Positions 16,976 through 27,346 of a stretch of DNA of 64,000 nucleotides are shown in pieces (the first letter of the stretch is position 1; the number at the start of each line of letters is the position of its first letter). The stretch comes from Paenibacillus algorifonticola (lineage in GTDB: Bacteria > Bacillota > Bacilli > Paenibacillales > Paenibacillaceae): assembly GCF_000971975.1 (NCBI RefSeq), contig NZ_KQ040778.1, positions 124,001 through 188,000 on the forward strand, written 5' to 3'. The translations under genes and the position numbers were made by a program. The notes under the pieces were generated by a model. It was given only the letters and a program-made list of their open reading frames with translations, was not told the DNA's origin and did not search any database.

Positions 16976-18484
16976 ATGCGCATCGGTAACATATTGCAGT
17001 TTACGGAGCATCACCGCTATTATATTTTTCGTGATTTTTCATTAAGCAGTTTGGATTATAAAATATTATCACTCATCTATCAGCCTATGATTGGCGCTTT
17101 TGCGGTTGCGCTGTATCAGCAGCTGTACCATGGCATATCGGATGGCGCTTCCGGCTATTCATCGCTGGAGCCGCAGCGTAAGCTGTTTCTCGGCCTTGGC
17201 CTTGAGATGAATGAGCGCGGGCGCAAGCATCTTGTCGAGCAGGCGTCGCGCCTGGAGGCGGTTGGCCTGCTGCAAACGTCGCGGCTGGCGCTGCCCGAGC
17301 AAAGCGACCTGATTTATGAATATGAGCTGGCTAAGCCGCTCACGCCGGGAGAGTTTTTTCAAACCCAGCATTTGGTCATGCTGCTTCGTGACAAGGTTGG
17401 AAAATACGCGCTAATTGCGTTAAGGGAATCTTTTGGAGCGCAGGAGCCTGACGAGCTGGCCAGCGTACAGTTGAGCAAGGAGAACATTTCCGTACCGTTT
17501 TATGAGCTGTTTCAGCTCAATCCCCAATCCGTGGACCCGGAGCTGGAGCAGGCACTAAGTGAGGTGGCGCCTTCTCGGCAAGCAGCGCCTAGGCTTAAAC
17601 AGGAGACGGCAGGCATTCCTTATGGAGAAATTATTTTGCGGTTTCCGCGTAATTCCGCCAACCGCAGCTATGTTGAGCGGCTGCGCGGCGATGGCGAGCA
17701 GCTTGGGCAGTTGAATTACGTCGCTTATAAATACAGCTTGAATGCGAGTGATCTTTGCCGTCTGCTGGATGAGGATGGCGTTTTTGCGCCTGATGGACTG
17801 CTGCTCATTGACGAGCTGCAAATGCGTGCCAATCAAATGTATCGTCAGGACAAAAAGCGCGAAGGGGACCGTCAGCGAACGATTGCCCGCGTGCAGCAGT
17901 CTCAGGCAGAAGTGATGGAAGACAACATTGAAGAGTTTGGCGTGCAGGAAGAATATTATTTGAGCGTGCCCAGCTTGCTGGATGGCAGATGCGATATTCA
18001 TCAGTACAATATGCTCATGCGCAATGAGCCGCATACGCGTTTCTTGCAGCGCTTTTTCCCTGGGGCTGTACCGGATTGGATTGAACGCTCCTTCGAGCGC
18101 ATTGATCTCAATTACCGGCTGCCTGCTCCTGTTATTAATGTACTCATTCATTATGTTATAGGCATGAACGACGCCCATCGGATGACGAAAACATTCGTTG
18201 AAGCGGTCGTATCCAATATGCTAGTCAAGCAGGTAGATACGTTTGAGAAGGCTGTTGGCTATGTGCGCGAACAAGGGAAGGTTGAAGCAGACAAGGAGCA
18301 GCGGCAAGAAAATGCGCGTTCTGTGGGCACTTCTGGTCGCGGAGGCTCCCGCGCTGGAGCAAGAGGCGGTGCTTCCCGTAAGCCAAGCATCCCGATTGTG
18401 CAGGATACGGAAGCTGCAAGTCAGGTTTCGCCAGAGAAGCTTGAAGAAATGCGCCAGCTGGCAAGGAAGCTGGATGGAAAATAA
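16976..18484 (+). CDS. dnaB: Replication initiation and membrane attachment protein DnaB
   Basis: 502-residue primosomal protein that, with DnaD, recruits the replicative helicase loader in Bacillales and helps attach the origin to the membrane. It is the B. subtilis DnaB type (not the helicase of that name in Proteobacteria). Two DnaB/DnaD-like regions are recognisable: an N-terminal winged-helix region with SSLDYKILSLIYQPMIGA and a C-terminal region with YRLPAPVINVLIHYVIGMNDA and NMLVKQVDTFEKAVGYVRE. An Arg/Gly-rich linker lies near residues 445-470. A GGAG site precedes the ATG, and dnaI follows after 19 bases, as in Bacillus. Confidence 0.95.
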   Translation: MRIGNILQFTEHHRYYIFRDFSLSSLDYKILSLIYQPMIGAFAVALYQQLYHGISDGASGYSSLEPQRKLFLGLGLEMNERGRKHLVEQASRLEAVGLLQTSRLALPEQSDLIYEYELAKPLTPGEFFQTQHLVMLLRDKVGKYALIALRESFGAQEPDELASVQLSKENISVPFYELFQLNPQSVDPELEQALSEVAPSRQAAPRLKQETAGIPYGEIILRFPRNSANRSYVERLRGDGEQLGQLNYVAYKYSLNASDLCRLLDEDGVFAPDGLLLIDELQMRANQMYRQDKKREGDRQRTIARVQQSQAEVMEDNIEEFGVQEEYYLSVPSLLDGRCDIHQYNMLMRNEPHTRFLQRFFPGAVPDWIERSFERIDLNYRLPAPVINVLIHYVIGMNDAHRMTKTFVEAVVSNMLVKQVDTFEKAVGYVREQGKVEADKEQRQENARSVGTSGRGGSRAGARGGASRKPSIPIVQDTEAASQVSPEKLEEMRQLARKLDGK

Positions 18485-18503
18485 GATTGCGGGGTGATTA
18501 AGA

Positions 18504-19460
18504 ATGGAATCGCTGGGTGAGCTTCTGAAAGCATGGCCTGCGGGCAAGTCATTAACGGATCAGGCGGACCGCAAGCTGGAAGAGCTGCTTGCCGATCCGC
18601 TTGTGCATCGGCTGAGGGAGAAGCATCCCGAGCTGGATGAGCAGGCGGTTCGTCTTAATTTGAACCGGGTCTACCAATATGTAACGGAATATCGGAATTG
18701 CACAAACTGTCCGGGGCTCGATCAATGCCCGAATGACTTTGAGGGCCATTATACGCTGCTTTCATGCGATACGGTGCAGGAGCGCGTACAGCTGCATGAC
18801 CGCAAGGTGGCATGCAAGAAAATGATTGCCCGCCGCAACGAGGAGCGAATCAAGAAACGGATTCGCAGCTTCTATGTGGATGACCGAGCGCTCAAGAGCG
18901 GCTATTCGGCGCTTGAAATTTTGGACAAGGACCCTACCCGTGCCGAAGCAGCTTACCGCGTCATTGAATACATTGACCGGACGAAGGAACAGGGCCTTCA
19001 GCCCAATGGCTTGTATTTAGCCGGAAAGTTTGGCACAGGGAAGACATTTCTCATGTGCTACCTGCTGCATGAGCTGGCGAAAGCTGATTATTCCGGCGTC
19101 ATCGTCTATATGCCTGATTTTGTCGAGGATTTGAAATCGATGATGCACGAGCCGGCGAAGCTGCGGGAAACGGTGGAGATGATGAAGGAAACCGACCTGC
19201 TTATCTTTGATGATATCGGCGCGGAAAACTTGAATCCTTGGGCGAGGGATCATGTGCTTGGCTCCATATTGAATTACCGGATGAATCGCAAGCCGACGCT
19301 GTATACGTCCAATTATGAGCTGGATGGGCTGGAGCGGCATTTTAGCTTCACAAGCAAAGATGGCGATGAAGTGTATAAAGGGCAGCGATTGATGGACCGT
19401 ATTCGGCCATATGTCGATGTGATCATGGTCACAGGCGACAATAAACGAGGATTAAAATAA
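18504..19460 (+). CDS. dnaI: Primosomal protein DnaI (helicase loader)
   Basis: 318-residue AAA+ ATPase that loads the replicative helicase onto DNA during initiation and restart. The N-terminal domain has a Cys-rich zinc-type motif (CTNCPGLDQC, later CDTVQ) that in Bacillus binds the helicase. The AAA+ part has a Walker A GKFGTGKTF near residue 175, a Walker B LLIFDDIGAEN and a sensor-like LYTSNYEL. GGGGTG precedes the ATG. It is co-transcribed with dnaB, and a strong terminator follows, so the operon ends here. Confidence 0.95.
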   Translation: MESLGELLKAWPAGKSLTDQADRKLEELLADPLVHRLREKHPELDEQAVRLNLNRVYQYVTEYRNCTNCPGLDQCPNDFEGHYTLLSCDTVQERVQLHDRKVACKKMIARRNEERIKKRIRSFYVDDRALKSGYSALEILDKDPTRAEAAYRVIEYIDRTKEQGLQPNGLYLAGKFGTGKTFLMCYLLHELAKADYSGVIVYMPDFVEDLKSMMHEPAKLRETVEMMKETDLLIFDDIGAENLNPWARDHVLGSILNYRMNRKPTLYTSNYELDGLERHFSFTSKDGDEVYKGQRLMDRIRPYVDVIMVTGDNKRGLK

Positions 19461-19500
19461 AAAATTTGTTTAAAGTTTTAGCTCTTAGGATATTCTATTA

Positions 19501-19532
19501 AACCTGTTGAGAACTTTTCAACAGGTTTTTTT
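19501..19532 (+). terminator. dnaB-dnaI terminator
   Basis: AACCTGTTGA pairs with TCAACAGGTT around a six-base loop, followed by TTTTT. Confidence 0.9.
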
Positions 19533-19867
19533 GCATCTGTAAACATTTATAAATGTTTTACTTTTATAACGAATTAACAATGATGCCGTAATAGCGGAAG
19601 TTGTATCCAAAAGACTGGGATACAACGGTTCATGACAGATGAATAAAAGTGTATGAAGCGATTTTTCGGACTAAATATGTAAACGCATTTTTGGTAGTAA
19701 TTGTTAATTTATGCGTAACTTAAAGTAAAAATGTTTGCGTTTTCATCAAAAAAATTTTATATTAATTTTTTGTGTCATTTTAACTCAAACGCCGTATTTT
19801 CGGACATAATACCTTACGCAAAACAGCCGTAGTATGTGATATTGCTCAGTTTTGCCGAAAAGGGTAG
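19533..19867. other. AT-rich gene-free stretch before the opp promoter
   Basis: No gene is found. A clean inverted repeat GTTGTATCC (19600-19608) and GGATACAAC (19618-19626) is visible with no T-run. Two imperfect cre-like sequences lie at 19677-19691 and 19731-19745, each with two mismatches. These may be operators, but no regulator can be named. Confidence 0.4.
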
Positions 19868-19895
19868 TTGATTAAGTCTGATTTTATGCTATAAT
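19868..19895 (+). promoter_or_regulatory. opp operon promoter
   Basis: TTGATT, a 16-base spacer and a consensus TATAAT. The oppA start lies about 195 bases downstream, so the mRNA has a long leader. Confidence 0.75.
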
Positions 19896-20090
19896 CTCTA
19901 GCATCAAATAGAGAATCTCAAACTATTCATAATTATTCCTTATGCCAAATATATATTCATCCTTACATTCAGTGGATAATATTTTTTTATTTCGGTTCTG
20001 CACAAACATGAACGTATGTTCACTGTATAAGGAACAAAGGAAGAATAAGAGGGATTCATATTGAAATATTAATTGGGAGGAAATAAACGC

Positions 20091-21761
20091 ATGAAAAAGA
20101 AGTATTCGTTTTTACTCAGCACTTTGCTTGTCATGACTTTGATCATCAGCGCTTGTGGCAACGCAGGCAAAAACACAGGCACTAATAATCCGGGAGAGGC
20201 TAGCCCAGAAGCTACCGCTTCGGAAGTGAAATTGGCTGACAAGCAAGAGATTAGCGTAAACATTGCATCTGAACCACCGACACTTAACCCTGGTAAAGCA
20301 AGCGACTCCACATCCGGTACGATTTTGCGCCAAACGTTCGAAGGTTTGACACGTATTGGACAAGACGGTCACCCTGAAAATGCAGTAGCTTCGAAAGTTG
20401 AAGTTTCTCCTGACCAAACAGTATACACATTCACAATTCGCGACGGCGCTAAATGGTCCAATGGCGATCCAGTAATTGCCGGAGACTTTGAATATGCATG
20501 GAAATGGGTTCTTGACCCAGCTAACGCAGCAGATTACGCTTACCAGCTTTATTATATTAAAGGAGCAGAGGCTGCTAACCTCGGCAAAGGAAAAGTTGAA
20601 GATGTAGGCATTAAAGCGGTCAACGACACTACGCTCGAAGTTACGCTTGCTAACCCGACTTCTTTCTTCCTTGAATTGACAGCATTCTACACATACCTGC
20701 CAGTAAACAGCAAAATTGCTGCAGCCAACAAAGATTGGGCTAACGATGCAGGCGACCAATACACAACGAACGGTCCTTTCCACATGACGGAATGGAAACA
20801 CAGCGACAACCTTATTATTGAGAAAAGCGACACGTATTGGGATAAAGACAACGTGAAATTGACTAAAATCAACTTCTCGATGATCAATGACTTCAATACC
20901 GAGCTTTCGATGTTTGACAATGGCGAGCTGGACTGGGCTGGACAGCCTAACGGTCAATTGCCAGTTGATGCCATGCAAGCTTTGAAAGACCAAGGTACTT
21001 TGCATACACAACCAATTGCAGGTGTCTACAACTACAAGTTCAACACGAAAGTTGCTCCTTTCGACAACAAAAATATCCGTAAAGCTTTCACTTACGCGAT
21101 TAACCGTCAAGAATTGATCGACAACATTACACAAGGCGAGCAACTGCCAGCGATGGCTCTTATTCCGCCAACGATGTTCGCTGAGAACGAAAAAGGCTTC
21201 TTTGCCGATAATGATCAAGAAAAAGCTAAAGAGTTTTTAGCAAAAGGTCTTGAGGAAATGGGCTTGAAGGATGTATCTGAACTGCCTCCAGTCACAATTT
21301 CTTACAACACGAATGAAGCGCACCAAAAAATCGCACAAGCGATTCAAGACATGTGGTCCAAAAACCTTGGCGTAGAAGTAACGCTTGATAACGCTGAGTG
21401 GGCTGTATATATTGAAAAACTGCATGCTGGCGACTACCAAGTAGGCCGTATGGGCTGGTTGGGAGATTTCAATGATCCAATTAACTTCCTTGAGCTGTAC
21501 CGTGATGCTAATGGCGGCAACAACGATACAGGCTGGGAAAATGCAGACTTTAAAAAACTGCTTAACGATTCAGCATCTGAAGCTGATGCTGCAAAACGTA
21601 CGGAAATGTTGAAACAAGCTGAGGCTATCTTCATTGATGACATGCCAGTTATGCCAATTTATTTCTATACGATGAACTGGGTTCAAAACGAAAAACTTAA
21701 AGGTGTTGTAGTTAGCGGTCTGGGCGATTTGACTTACAAATGGGCCTACATCGAGGCTTAA
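20091..21761 (+). CDS. oppA: Oligopeptide-binding lipoprotein OppA
   Basis: 556-residue extracytoplasmic receptor of an oligopeptide ABC importer (solute-binding family 5). The lipoprotein signal ends in IISAC with Cys22 as the lipidation site, followed by a low-complexity linker. The family features SEPPTLNPGKASD, DGAKWSNGDPV and FRGVIN-like KNIRKAFTYAINRQELID are present. GGGAGG precedes ATG 20091, and the frame extends 18 bases further up without support. Codon use is biased toward AT-ending codons, unlike neighbours, as expected for a very highly expressed gene. It starts an oppABCDF operon with a hairpin after it. Confidence 0.93.
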   Translation: MKKKYSFLLSTLLVMTLIISACGNAGKNTGTNNPGEASPEATASEVKLADKQEISVNIASEPPTLNPGKASDSTSGTILRQTFEGLTRIGQDGHPENAVASKVEVSPDQTVYTFTIRDGAKWSNGDPVIAGDFEYAWKWVLDPANAADYAYQLYYIKGAEAANLGKGKVEDVGIKAVNDTTLEVTLANPTSFFLELTAFYTYLPVNSKIAAANKDWANDAGDQYTTNGPFHMTEWKHSDNLIIEKSDTYWDKDNVKLTKINFSMINDFNTELSMFDNGELDWAGQPNGQLPVDAMQALKDQGTLHTQPIAGVYNYKFNTKVAPFDNKNIRKAFTYAINRQELIDNITQGEQLPAMALIPPTMFAENEKGFFADNDQEKAKEFLAKGLEEMGLKDVSELPPVTISYNTNEAHQKIAQAIQDMWSKNLGVEVTLDNAEWAVYIEKLHAGDYQVGRMGWLGDFNDPINFLELYRDANGGNNDTGWENADFKKLLNDSASEADAAKRTEMLKQAEAIFIDDMPVMPIYFYTMNWVQNEKLKGVVVSGLGDLTYKWAYIEA

Positions 21762-21820
21762 TGCTGGAATGATTTACAAAAGAATAGTCGACCATAACCC
21801 GAAGCAGCGGTATGGTGGGC

Positions 21821-21866
21821 GGAACATCCCGAATCACATTTTCAAGTGGTTCGGGGTGTTCCTTTG
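21821..21866 (+). terminator. Hairpin between oppA and oppB (partial terminator)
   Basis: GGAACATCCCGAATCAC (21821-21837) pairs with GTGGTTCGGGGTGTTCC (21846-21862) with one mismatch-type wobble, followed by the weak tail TTTGTT. It probably lets oppA exceed the membrane genes in mRNA level. Confidence 0.7.
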
Positions 21867-21939
21867 TTATGAAAATGCGGGGCGATACTCCCCTTATATG
21901 TAAATAAAGCTCGAAACTAATAGGAGGTGCCAGACTATT

Positions 21940-22875
21940 ATGGTGAAATATATTGGCAGACGTTTGCTGTATATCCTTTTGTCGTTGTGGCTGATTATTA
22001 CAGCTACCTTTTTCTTGATGCGTCTTGCTCCGGGTAACCCGTTTACGTCGGAGAAGCAGCTGCCGCCGGAAATTAAAGCCAATCTGCTGGCTCACTATGG
22101 TCTGGATCAGCCGTGGTATGCGCAATATGGCGATTATTTGCTGAAAGTGCTGCAATGGGATTTTGGTCCTTCATTCAAGTATAAAAGCCAGACCGTTAAC
22201 GATTTGATCAATACCGGTTTTCCTGTTTCGCTCGTGCTTGGCCTGGAAGCGATCTTCCTAGCGCTTGCAGTCGGTGTCATTCTTGGTGTTATTGCTGCAC
22301 TTAAACATAATCGCTGGCAGGATTATACCGCGATGATTATTGCGGTGGCAGGAATTTCGGTGCCTTCCTTCATTATGGCAACCGTGCTGCAATATGTGCT
22401 TGCGATTAAATTTGGCATTTTTCCTGTGGCGAGATGGGGAACGTTCATGCATACGGTTTTGCCGGCGATTGCCTTGGCTTCCACACCAACTGCATTTATC
22501 GCTCGACTGACGCGCTCCAGCATGCTTGAAGTACTTAGCAATGATTATATTAAGACTGCGAAGGCCAAGGGTCTAAGCGAATTTATGATTACGATTAAAC
22601 ATACGCTTCGCAATGCGCTGCTGCCTGTCGTTTCTTATATGGGCCCGCTGTCGGCTGGCGTTATTACAGGAAGCTTCGTTATTGAGCGTATATTCGGCAT
22701 ACCGGGACTTGGCTCACACTTCGTTGTGAGTATTGGTAACCGTGACTACACCGTTATTATGGGTGTTACGGTGTTCTATAGTATTATCCTTCTCTTTAGC
22801 GTACTCTTGGTTGACATTTTATATGGATTAATTGATCCCCGTATTAAACTTGGGCGCGGGAAGAAAGGGGCTTGA
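21940..22875 (+). CDS. oppB: Oligopeptide ABC transporter permease OppB
   Basis: 311-residue inner permease with six predicted membrane helices. The N-terminal [19 protein letters not shown] is typical for OppB-type subunits, and the cytoplasmic coupling loop contains the EAA-type motif around [13 protein letters not shown] with [15 protein letters not shown] after it. AGGAGG precedes the ATG. It forms a heterodimeric channel with OppC and couples to OppD/OppF. The next gene starts two bases after its stop. Confidence 0.94.
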   Translation: MVKYIGRRLLYILLSLWLIITATFFLMRLAPGNPFTSEKQLPPEIKANLLAHYGLDQPWYAQYGDYLLKVLQWDFGPSFKYKSQTVNDLINTGFPVSLVLGLEAIFLALAVGVILGVIAALKHNRWQDYTAMIIAVAGISVPSFIMATVLQYVLAIKFGIFPVARWGTFMHTVLPAIALASTPTAFIARLTRSSMLEVLSNDYIKTAKAKGLSEFMITIKHTLRNALLPVVSYMGPLSAGVITGSFVIERIFGIPGLGSHFVVSIGNRDYTVIMGVTVFYSIILLFSVLLVDILYGLIDPRIKLGRGKKGA

Positions 22876-22877
22876 CG

Positions 22878-23795
22878 ATGGAACCAATATCTAAAGATCG
22901 CTTTAAGCTGGTAGGCTTGCAGCAGCAAGGAACAGATAATGTGGCGAAGGCAAGCCTTACTTTCTGGCAGGATGTCGTTCGGCGCTTCGCTAAAAACAAA
23001 CTGGCAATGGTCGGGGTTGTTTTGCTTGTTATTTTGGTCTTTATGGCTGCTTTTGGCCCACTTATGACCGAATTTGATTACCGTTCCAACGATCTTGGCA
23101 ACAAAAATCAGGCACCATCCGCTGAGCACTGGTTTGGCACGGATGACCTTGGGCGCGACATGTTTGCCCGTGTTTGGGAAGGTGCACGAATTTCCCTGTT
23201 TATCGGTCTTGCAGCCGCACTTATAGACTTGTTTATTGGCGTCCTTTGGGGCGGAATTGCCGCTTACAAGGGCGGACGTGTGGACGAAGGCATGATGCGT
23301 TTTGCCGACGTTCTTTACGGTATCCCTTACTTGCTGCTTGCGATTATTTTGATGGTCGTATTCGGGCAAAGCTTGGGAACGATGATTGTAGCTATGACTA
23401 TAACGGGCTGGATTAATATGGCGCGTATCGTTCGGGGACAAGTTTTGTCGCTGAAAAATCGCGAGTATGTATTAGCCGCTCGTACGCTGGGCGCAACGAT
23501 GCCTTGGATTATGAGAAAGCATTTGATTCCGAATGCGATGGGTCCTATTCTGATTACGATGACGCTGACGATTCCATCGGCGATTTTTACGGAATCGTTC
23601 CTAAGCTATTTGGGACTCGGTTTGACTCCCCCAATCGCGAGCTGGGGTACAATGGCATCCGACGGATTGCCTGCGCTTAAATATTATCCATGGCGTTTGT
23701 TCTTCCCGGCCATTATGATCTGTGTAACGATTTTCTCATTTAACGTAATTGGCGACGGATTGCGTGACGCTCTCGATCCGAAAATGCGCAAATAA
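22878..23795 (+). CDS. oppC: Oligopeptide ABC transporter permease OppC
   Basis: 305-residue second permease. It has the long N-terminal cytoplasmic segment typical of OppC, a first helix KLAMVGVVLLVILVFMAAFG, the HWFGTDDLGRDMFARV motif of this family and the coupling motif REYVLAARTLGATMPWI. ATG 22878 is preceded by AAAGGGG and is preferred over the TTG six bases up that overlaps the oppB stop. It is tightly coupled within the operon. Confidence 0.94.
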   Translation: MEPISKDRFKLVGLQQQGTDNVAKASLTFWQDVVRRFAKNKLAMVGVVLLVILVFMAAFGPLMTEFDYRSNDLGNKNQAPSAEHWFGTDDLGRDMFARVWEGARISLFIGLAAALIDLFIGVLWGGIAAYKGGRVDEGMMRFADVLYGIPYLLLAIILMVVFGQSLGTMIVAMTITGWINMARIVRGQVLSLKNREYVLAARTLGATMPWIMRKHLIPNAMGPILITMTLTIPSAIFTESFLSYLGLGLTPPIASWGTMASDGLPALKYYPWRLFFPAIMICVTIFSFNVIGDGLRDALDPKMRK

Positions 23796-23811
23796 TAGGA
23801 GGGAAGCATAA

Positions 23812-24879
23812 ATGGAAAAGCTGCTCGAAGTAAAAGATTTGTGCGTTTCCTTCGGTACGCACGGCGGCGAGGTACAGGCGGTCAGAGGCATTAGCTTTGA
23901 CCTGTACAAAGGCGAGACGCTTGCCATCGTAGGGGAATCGGGTTCTGGTAAAAGTGTTGCTTCACAAACGATTATGAAGCTCATTCCGATGCCGCCAGGC
24001 AAAATTACGAATGGCGAAATTTTGTTTGATGGCGATGATTTGGTGAAAAAAACCGATAAGCAAATGGAGAAGGTACGGGGCAAGGATATTAGTATGATTT
24101 TCCAAGATCCGATGACCTCGCTTAATCCAACGATGAAAATCGGACCGCAAATTATGGAGGTGCTGAAAAAGCACCAAAAGCTTTCCGGCTCCGTTGCAAA
24201 AGAACGTACGATTGAATTGCTTCGTCTCGTCGGCATTCCGATGCCGGAGAAACGGATTAACCAATATGCCCATGAGTTTTCCGGCGGTATGCGCCAGCGG
24301 GCGATGATTGCGATTGCGCTTGCTGCCAATCCAAGACTGCTCATTGCTGATGAGCCAACGACGGCGCTTGATGTAACGATCCAATCGCAAATTTTGGAGC
24401 TTATTAAAGATTTACAGCAAAAAATCGGCATGTCCGTCATCTTCATCACGCATGATTTGGGCGTCGTTGCAAACGTGGCTGACCGTGTGGCCGTTATGTA
24501 TGCGGGCCAAATTGTCGAGGTTGGAACGGTCGATGAAATTTTCTACGATCCGCGCCATCCTTACACATGGGGACTGCTTGCGTCTATGCCGAGCCTTGAT
24601 ATGACGGACAAAGCCGAGCTGCTGGACATTCCGGGCACGCCTCCTGACCTGACGAATCCGCCTAAGGGCGATGCGTTTGCACCACGCAACCGCTACGCGC
24701 TGGCGATTGATTTCGAGGAAGAGCCGCCGATGTTCCAAGTATCCGAAACACATTATGCCAAAACGTGGCTGCTGCATCCGGATGCGCCCAAGGTGGAGCT
24801 ACCGGAGCAGGTTAAACGGAGAGTTCGTAAATTGGCAGCGTCTTTCGATAAGCCGGTGCTTGCGGAAGGAGAGGCTTAA
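23812..24879 (+). CDS. oppD: Oligopeptide ABC transporter ATP-binding protein OppD
   Basis: 355-residue ATPase. Walker A is GESGSGKS near residue 40, the signature is FSGGMRQRAMIA, Walker B is LLIADEPTTALD, and the switch histidine is in FITHDLGVV. The C-terminal extension (TPPDLTNPPKGDAF) is the typical oligopeptide/dipeptide C-terminal domain. It lacks the usual Cys cluster of iron-sulfur-containing relatives. Its stop abuts the oppF start with no gap. Confidence 0.95.
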   Translation: MEKLLEVKDLCVSFGTHGGEVQAVRGISFDLYKGETLAIVGESGSGKSVASQTIMKLIPMPPGKITNGEILFDGDDLVKKTDKQMEKVRGKDISMIFQDPMTSLNPTMKIGPQIMEVLKKHQKLSGSVAKERTIELLRLVGIPMPEKRINQYAHEFSGGMRQRAMIAIALAANPRLLIADEPTTALDVTIQSQILELIKDLQQKIGMSVIFITHDLGVVANVADRVAVMYAGQIVEVGTVDEIFYDPRHPYTWGLLASMPSLDMTDKAELLDIPGTPPDLTNPPKGDAFAPRNRYALAIDFEEEPPMFQVSETHYAKTWLLHPDAPKVELPEQVKRRVRKLAASFDKPVLAEGEA

Positions 24880-25809
24880 ATGGCGAAAAAGCTGCTAGAA
24901 ATCAAAAACCTAAAGCAATATTTCAATGAAGGCCGTCCGAATATGGTGAAAGCTGTCGACGATGTCAGCTTCGATATTTATGAAGGCGAGACGCTTGGAC
25001 TCGTTGGCGAGTCGGGCTGCGGCAAATCAACGACCGGCAGAACGATTCTACGGCTGTATGACGCGACGGACGGACAAGTGCTGTTCAATGGTGAGAATGT
25101 TCATGGACGCAAGTCTAGGAGCGAACTGAAGCGTCTGAACCGCAAAATGCAAATGATTTTCCAGGACCCGTATGCCTCGCTCAATCCGAGGATGACGGTT
25201 GGCGATATTATTGCCGAGGGCATTGACCTGCATGGGCTTGCGAAAAATAGTAAGGAGCGTATGGCGAGAGTGCATGAGCTGCTGGAGACGGTAGGCCTGC
25301 ACAAGGACTATGCGAGCCGTTACCCGCATGAAGCGTCCGGCGGACAGCGTCAGCGGATCGGTATTGCCCGCGCGCTTGCGGTCGATCCTGACTTTATTAT
25401 TGCCGATGAGGCGATTTCCGCGCTTGACGTATCGATTCAAGCACAAATCATCAACCTGATGAAGAAGCTGCAGCGTGAGAAAAACCTGACTTATTTGTTT
25501 ATTGCCCATGATTTGTCTATGGTTAAGTATATTAGCGACCGTATTGGCGTGATGTATTTCGGCAAGCTAGTAGAGCTTGCTTCTGCGGATGAGCTGTACA
25601 ACAATCCGATGCATCCATATACGAAGTCGCTGCTGTCGGCCATTCCGATTCCCGATCCGGAGACGGAGCGTGTGCGCAAACGGACGCCTTATGATCCAAA
25701 TGTGCATCAATATACACCAGAGGACCTTCCGGAAATTCGTGAAGTGAAGCCTGGGCATTTTGTTTATTGCTCGAAACGCGAGTTGGAGCAGCTGCAAGCT
25801 TCTCATTAA
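24880..25809 (+). CDS. oppF: Oligopeptide ABC transporter ATP-binding protein OppF
   Basis: 309-residue partner ATPase. Walker A is GESGCGKS, the signature region is [16 protein letters not shown], Walker B is [12 protein letters not shown], and the H-loop is [10 protein letters not shown]. The Walker B carries EAISALD, which is normal for OppF. Its ATG follows the oppD stop directly (TAAATGG). The operon ends with a terminator. In spore formers Opp also imports signalling peptides, so it may influence sporulation timing. Confidence 0.95.
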   Translation: MAKKLLEIKNLKQYFNEGRPNMVKAVDDVSFDIYEGETLGLVGESGCGKSTTGRTILRLYDATDGQVLFNGENVHGRKSRSELKRLNRKMQMIFQDPYASLNPRMTVGDIIAEGIDLHGLAKNSKERMARVHELLETVGLHKDYASRYPHEASGGQRQRIGIARALAVDPDFIIADEAISALDVSIQAQIINLMKKLQREKNLTYLFIAHDLSMVKYISDRIGVMYFGKLVELASADELYNNPMHPYTKSLLSAIPIPDPETERVRKRTPYDPNVHQYTPEDLPEIREVKPGHFVYCSKRELEQLQASH

Positions 25810-25868
25810 AATGGGTTTAAGCCATTAAGCTTAAAGCTTGCATGAATACAGCTTGCAGCTCTAGTAGA

Positions 25869-25930
25869 AAGGACTGTTCCAAATCAGTAAAGCCTTACGG
25901 CTGCGCTGGTTGGAGGGCAGTCCTTTTTTG
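25869..25930 (+). terminator. opp operon terminator
   Basis: AAGGACTG (25869-25876) pairs with CAGTCCTT (25918-25925), extended by TTCCAA and TTGGAG, followed by TTTTT. Confidence 0.85.
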
Positions 25931-26055
25931 CGTGGAAGCCTCCGGTTTCATACCGTTTTCTCCGGTGGGGAAGATGCGGCAACAGCAGCTAAAAAGTGAG
26001 CTTTTTACCAAAATGGTTTTAACATAAAGGAATAAACCTAATTTCGAAAACCCTA

Positions 26056-26084
26056 TTGACTAAACAAAATCGCGCTGGTAGAAT
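26056..26084 (+). promoter_or_regulatory. Sulfate transporter promoter
   Basis: TTGACT, a 17-base spacer and TAGAAT, about 125 bases before the binding-protein start. Confidence 0.8.
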
Positions 26085-26091
26085 CCATCCA

Positions 26092-26114
26092 TAACCAACT
26101 AAGCGGGTAGGAAT
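26092..26114. promoter_or_regulatory. Candidate sulfur-regulator (CymR-like) site
   Basis: Just downstream of the promoter a TAA, 15 bases and GGAAT occur in the spacing described for CymR operators of Bacillus sulfur genes. Only the outer elements match, so this is weak. Confidence 0.25.
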
Positions 26115-26208
26115 AATATTTTATCTACCGGACCACCGGCGGCAAAACATTACTCATTTATCCAGGACTGCAGGAGCGAAAAGAAAAAAATCAGGGGTGT
26201 GAGGATTT

Positions 26209-27303
26209 ATGTTAAAGGGGAAATGGTCGATTTCATTATTGCTCGTATTGGTGCTTATCTTGTCCGCATGCGGAGCAAACGGAGGCAACCAGGGAACTGG
26301 AGCAGGAGCAGGAGAGTCGCCAGCTGCATCAACAGAAGCGAGTGCCGCAGGAGAGAAGCCAGCAGAACCAGTCAAGCTGCTAAATGTATCGTATGACCCG
26401 ACTCGTGAGCTGTACGAGGAGTATAATAAGGCTTTTTCAACGTATTGGAAAAATAAAACCGGCCAGGACGTGACGATTAGCCAGTCCCATGGCGGATCAG
26501 GCAAGCAAGCCCGCGCAGTCATTGACGGCCTGAAAGCAGACGTCGTCACACTGGCGCTAGGCTACGATATTGATTCATTGGTAGAGCCGGGCCTGCTGAG
26601 TGCAGACTGGCAATCCAAATTCGAGCATAACAGCTCGCCGTATACGTCAACAATCGTGTTCCTTGTACGCAAAGGCAACCCGAAGGGAATTAAAGTTTGG
26701 AATGATCTGATTAAAGACGGCGTAGAGGTCATTACGCCAAACCCGCAAACGTCGGGTGGAGCGCGTTGGAACTATTTGGCGGCATGGGGCTATGCGCTCA
26801 AGCAGAACAACAATGACGAGGCGAAAGCGCAGGAGTTCATCACGCAGCTGTTCAAGCATGTGCCAGTGCTCGACACAGGCGCGCGTGGAGCGACAACGAC
26901 CTTTGTAGAAAAAGGAATTGGCGATGTGCTGCTGGCTTGGGAAAATGAAGCGTTCTTGTCCATTAAGGAGCTTGGACCCGATCAATTCGAAATCGTCTAT
27001 CCATCGGTCAGCATTTTGGCGGAGCCGCCTGTAGCGGTCGTTGATAAAAATGCCGAGGCTAATAAAAGCACGGAAGTAGCTAAAGCTTATCTGGAGTATT
27101 TGTACTCGGATGAAGGCCAAGAGATTGCAGCTAAAAACTACTACCGTCCTATTAATGAGACGATTGCTGCGAAATATGCAGATACGTTCAAAAAGCTGGA
27201 TCTGCTGACGATCGACGGAGATTTTGGCGGCTGGAAAGCGGCTCAGGAGAAGCATTTTAATGCGGGCGGCATATTCGAAAAAATTTACACGCCAGGCTCG
27301 TAA
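26209..27303 (+). CDS. Sulfate/thiosulfate-binding lipoprotein
   Basis: 364-residue extracytoplasmic receptor of a sulfate ABC importer. The lipoprotein signal ends in LILSAC with Cys21. Family features are [31 protein letters not shown] (the anion-binding region) and later [20 protein letters not shown]. It begins a binding protein-permease-permease operon. A low-complexity Ala/Glu linker follows the lipid anchor. Sulfate is most likely, thiosulfate possible. Confidence 0.93.
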   Translation: MLKGKWSISLLLVLVLILSACGANGGNQGTGAGAGESPAASTEASAAGEKPAEPVKLLNVSYDPTRELYEEYNKAFSTYWKNKTGQDVTISQSHGGSGKQARAVIDGLKADVVTLALGYDIDSLVEPGLLSADWQSKFEHNSSPYTSTIVFLVRKGNPKGIKVWNDLIKDGVEVITPNPQTSGGARWNYLAAWGYALKQNNNDEAKAQEFITQLFKHVPVLDTGARGATTTFVEKGIGDVLLAWENEAFLSIKELGPDQFEIVYPSVSILAEPPVAVVDKNAEANKSTEVAKAYLEYLYSDEGQEIAAKNYYRPINETIAAKYADTFKKLDLLTIDGDFGGWKAAQEKHFNAGGIFEKIYTPGS

Positions 27304-27346
27304 TGATCGTTCGGCACAGCAAAATGTGGAATGGAGCTGACTTCAC

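Noticed and set aside
19677-19745. Two cre-like sequences before opp
   Set aside because: Each has two mismatches to the consensus and AT-rich DNA gives such matches often; kept only as a remark.
20112-21218. Long open frame of 368 codons opposite oppA
   Set aside because: Antisense of a strongly biased gene; the sequence is rich in Cys, Phe and Val without any family pattern.
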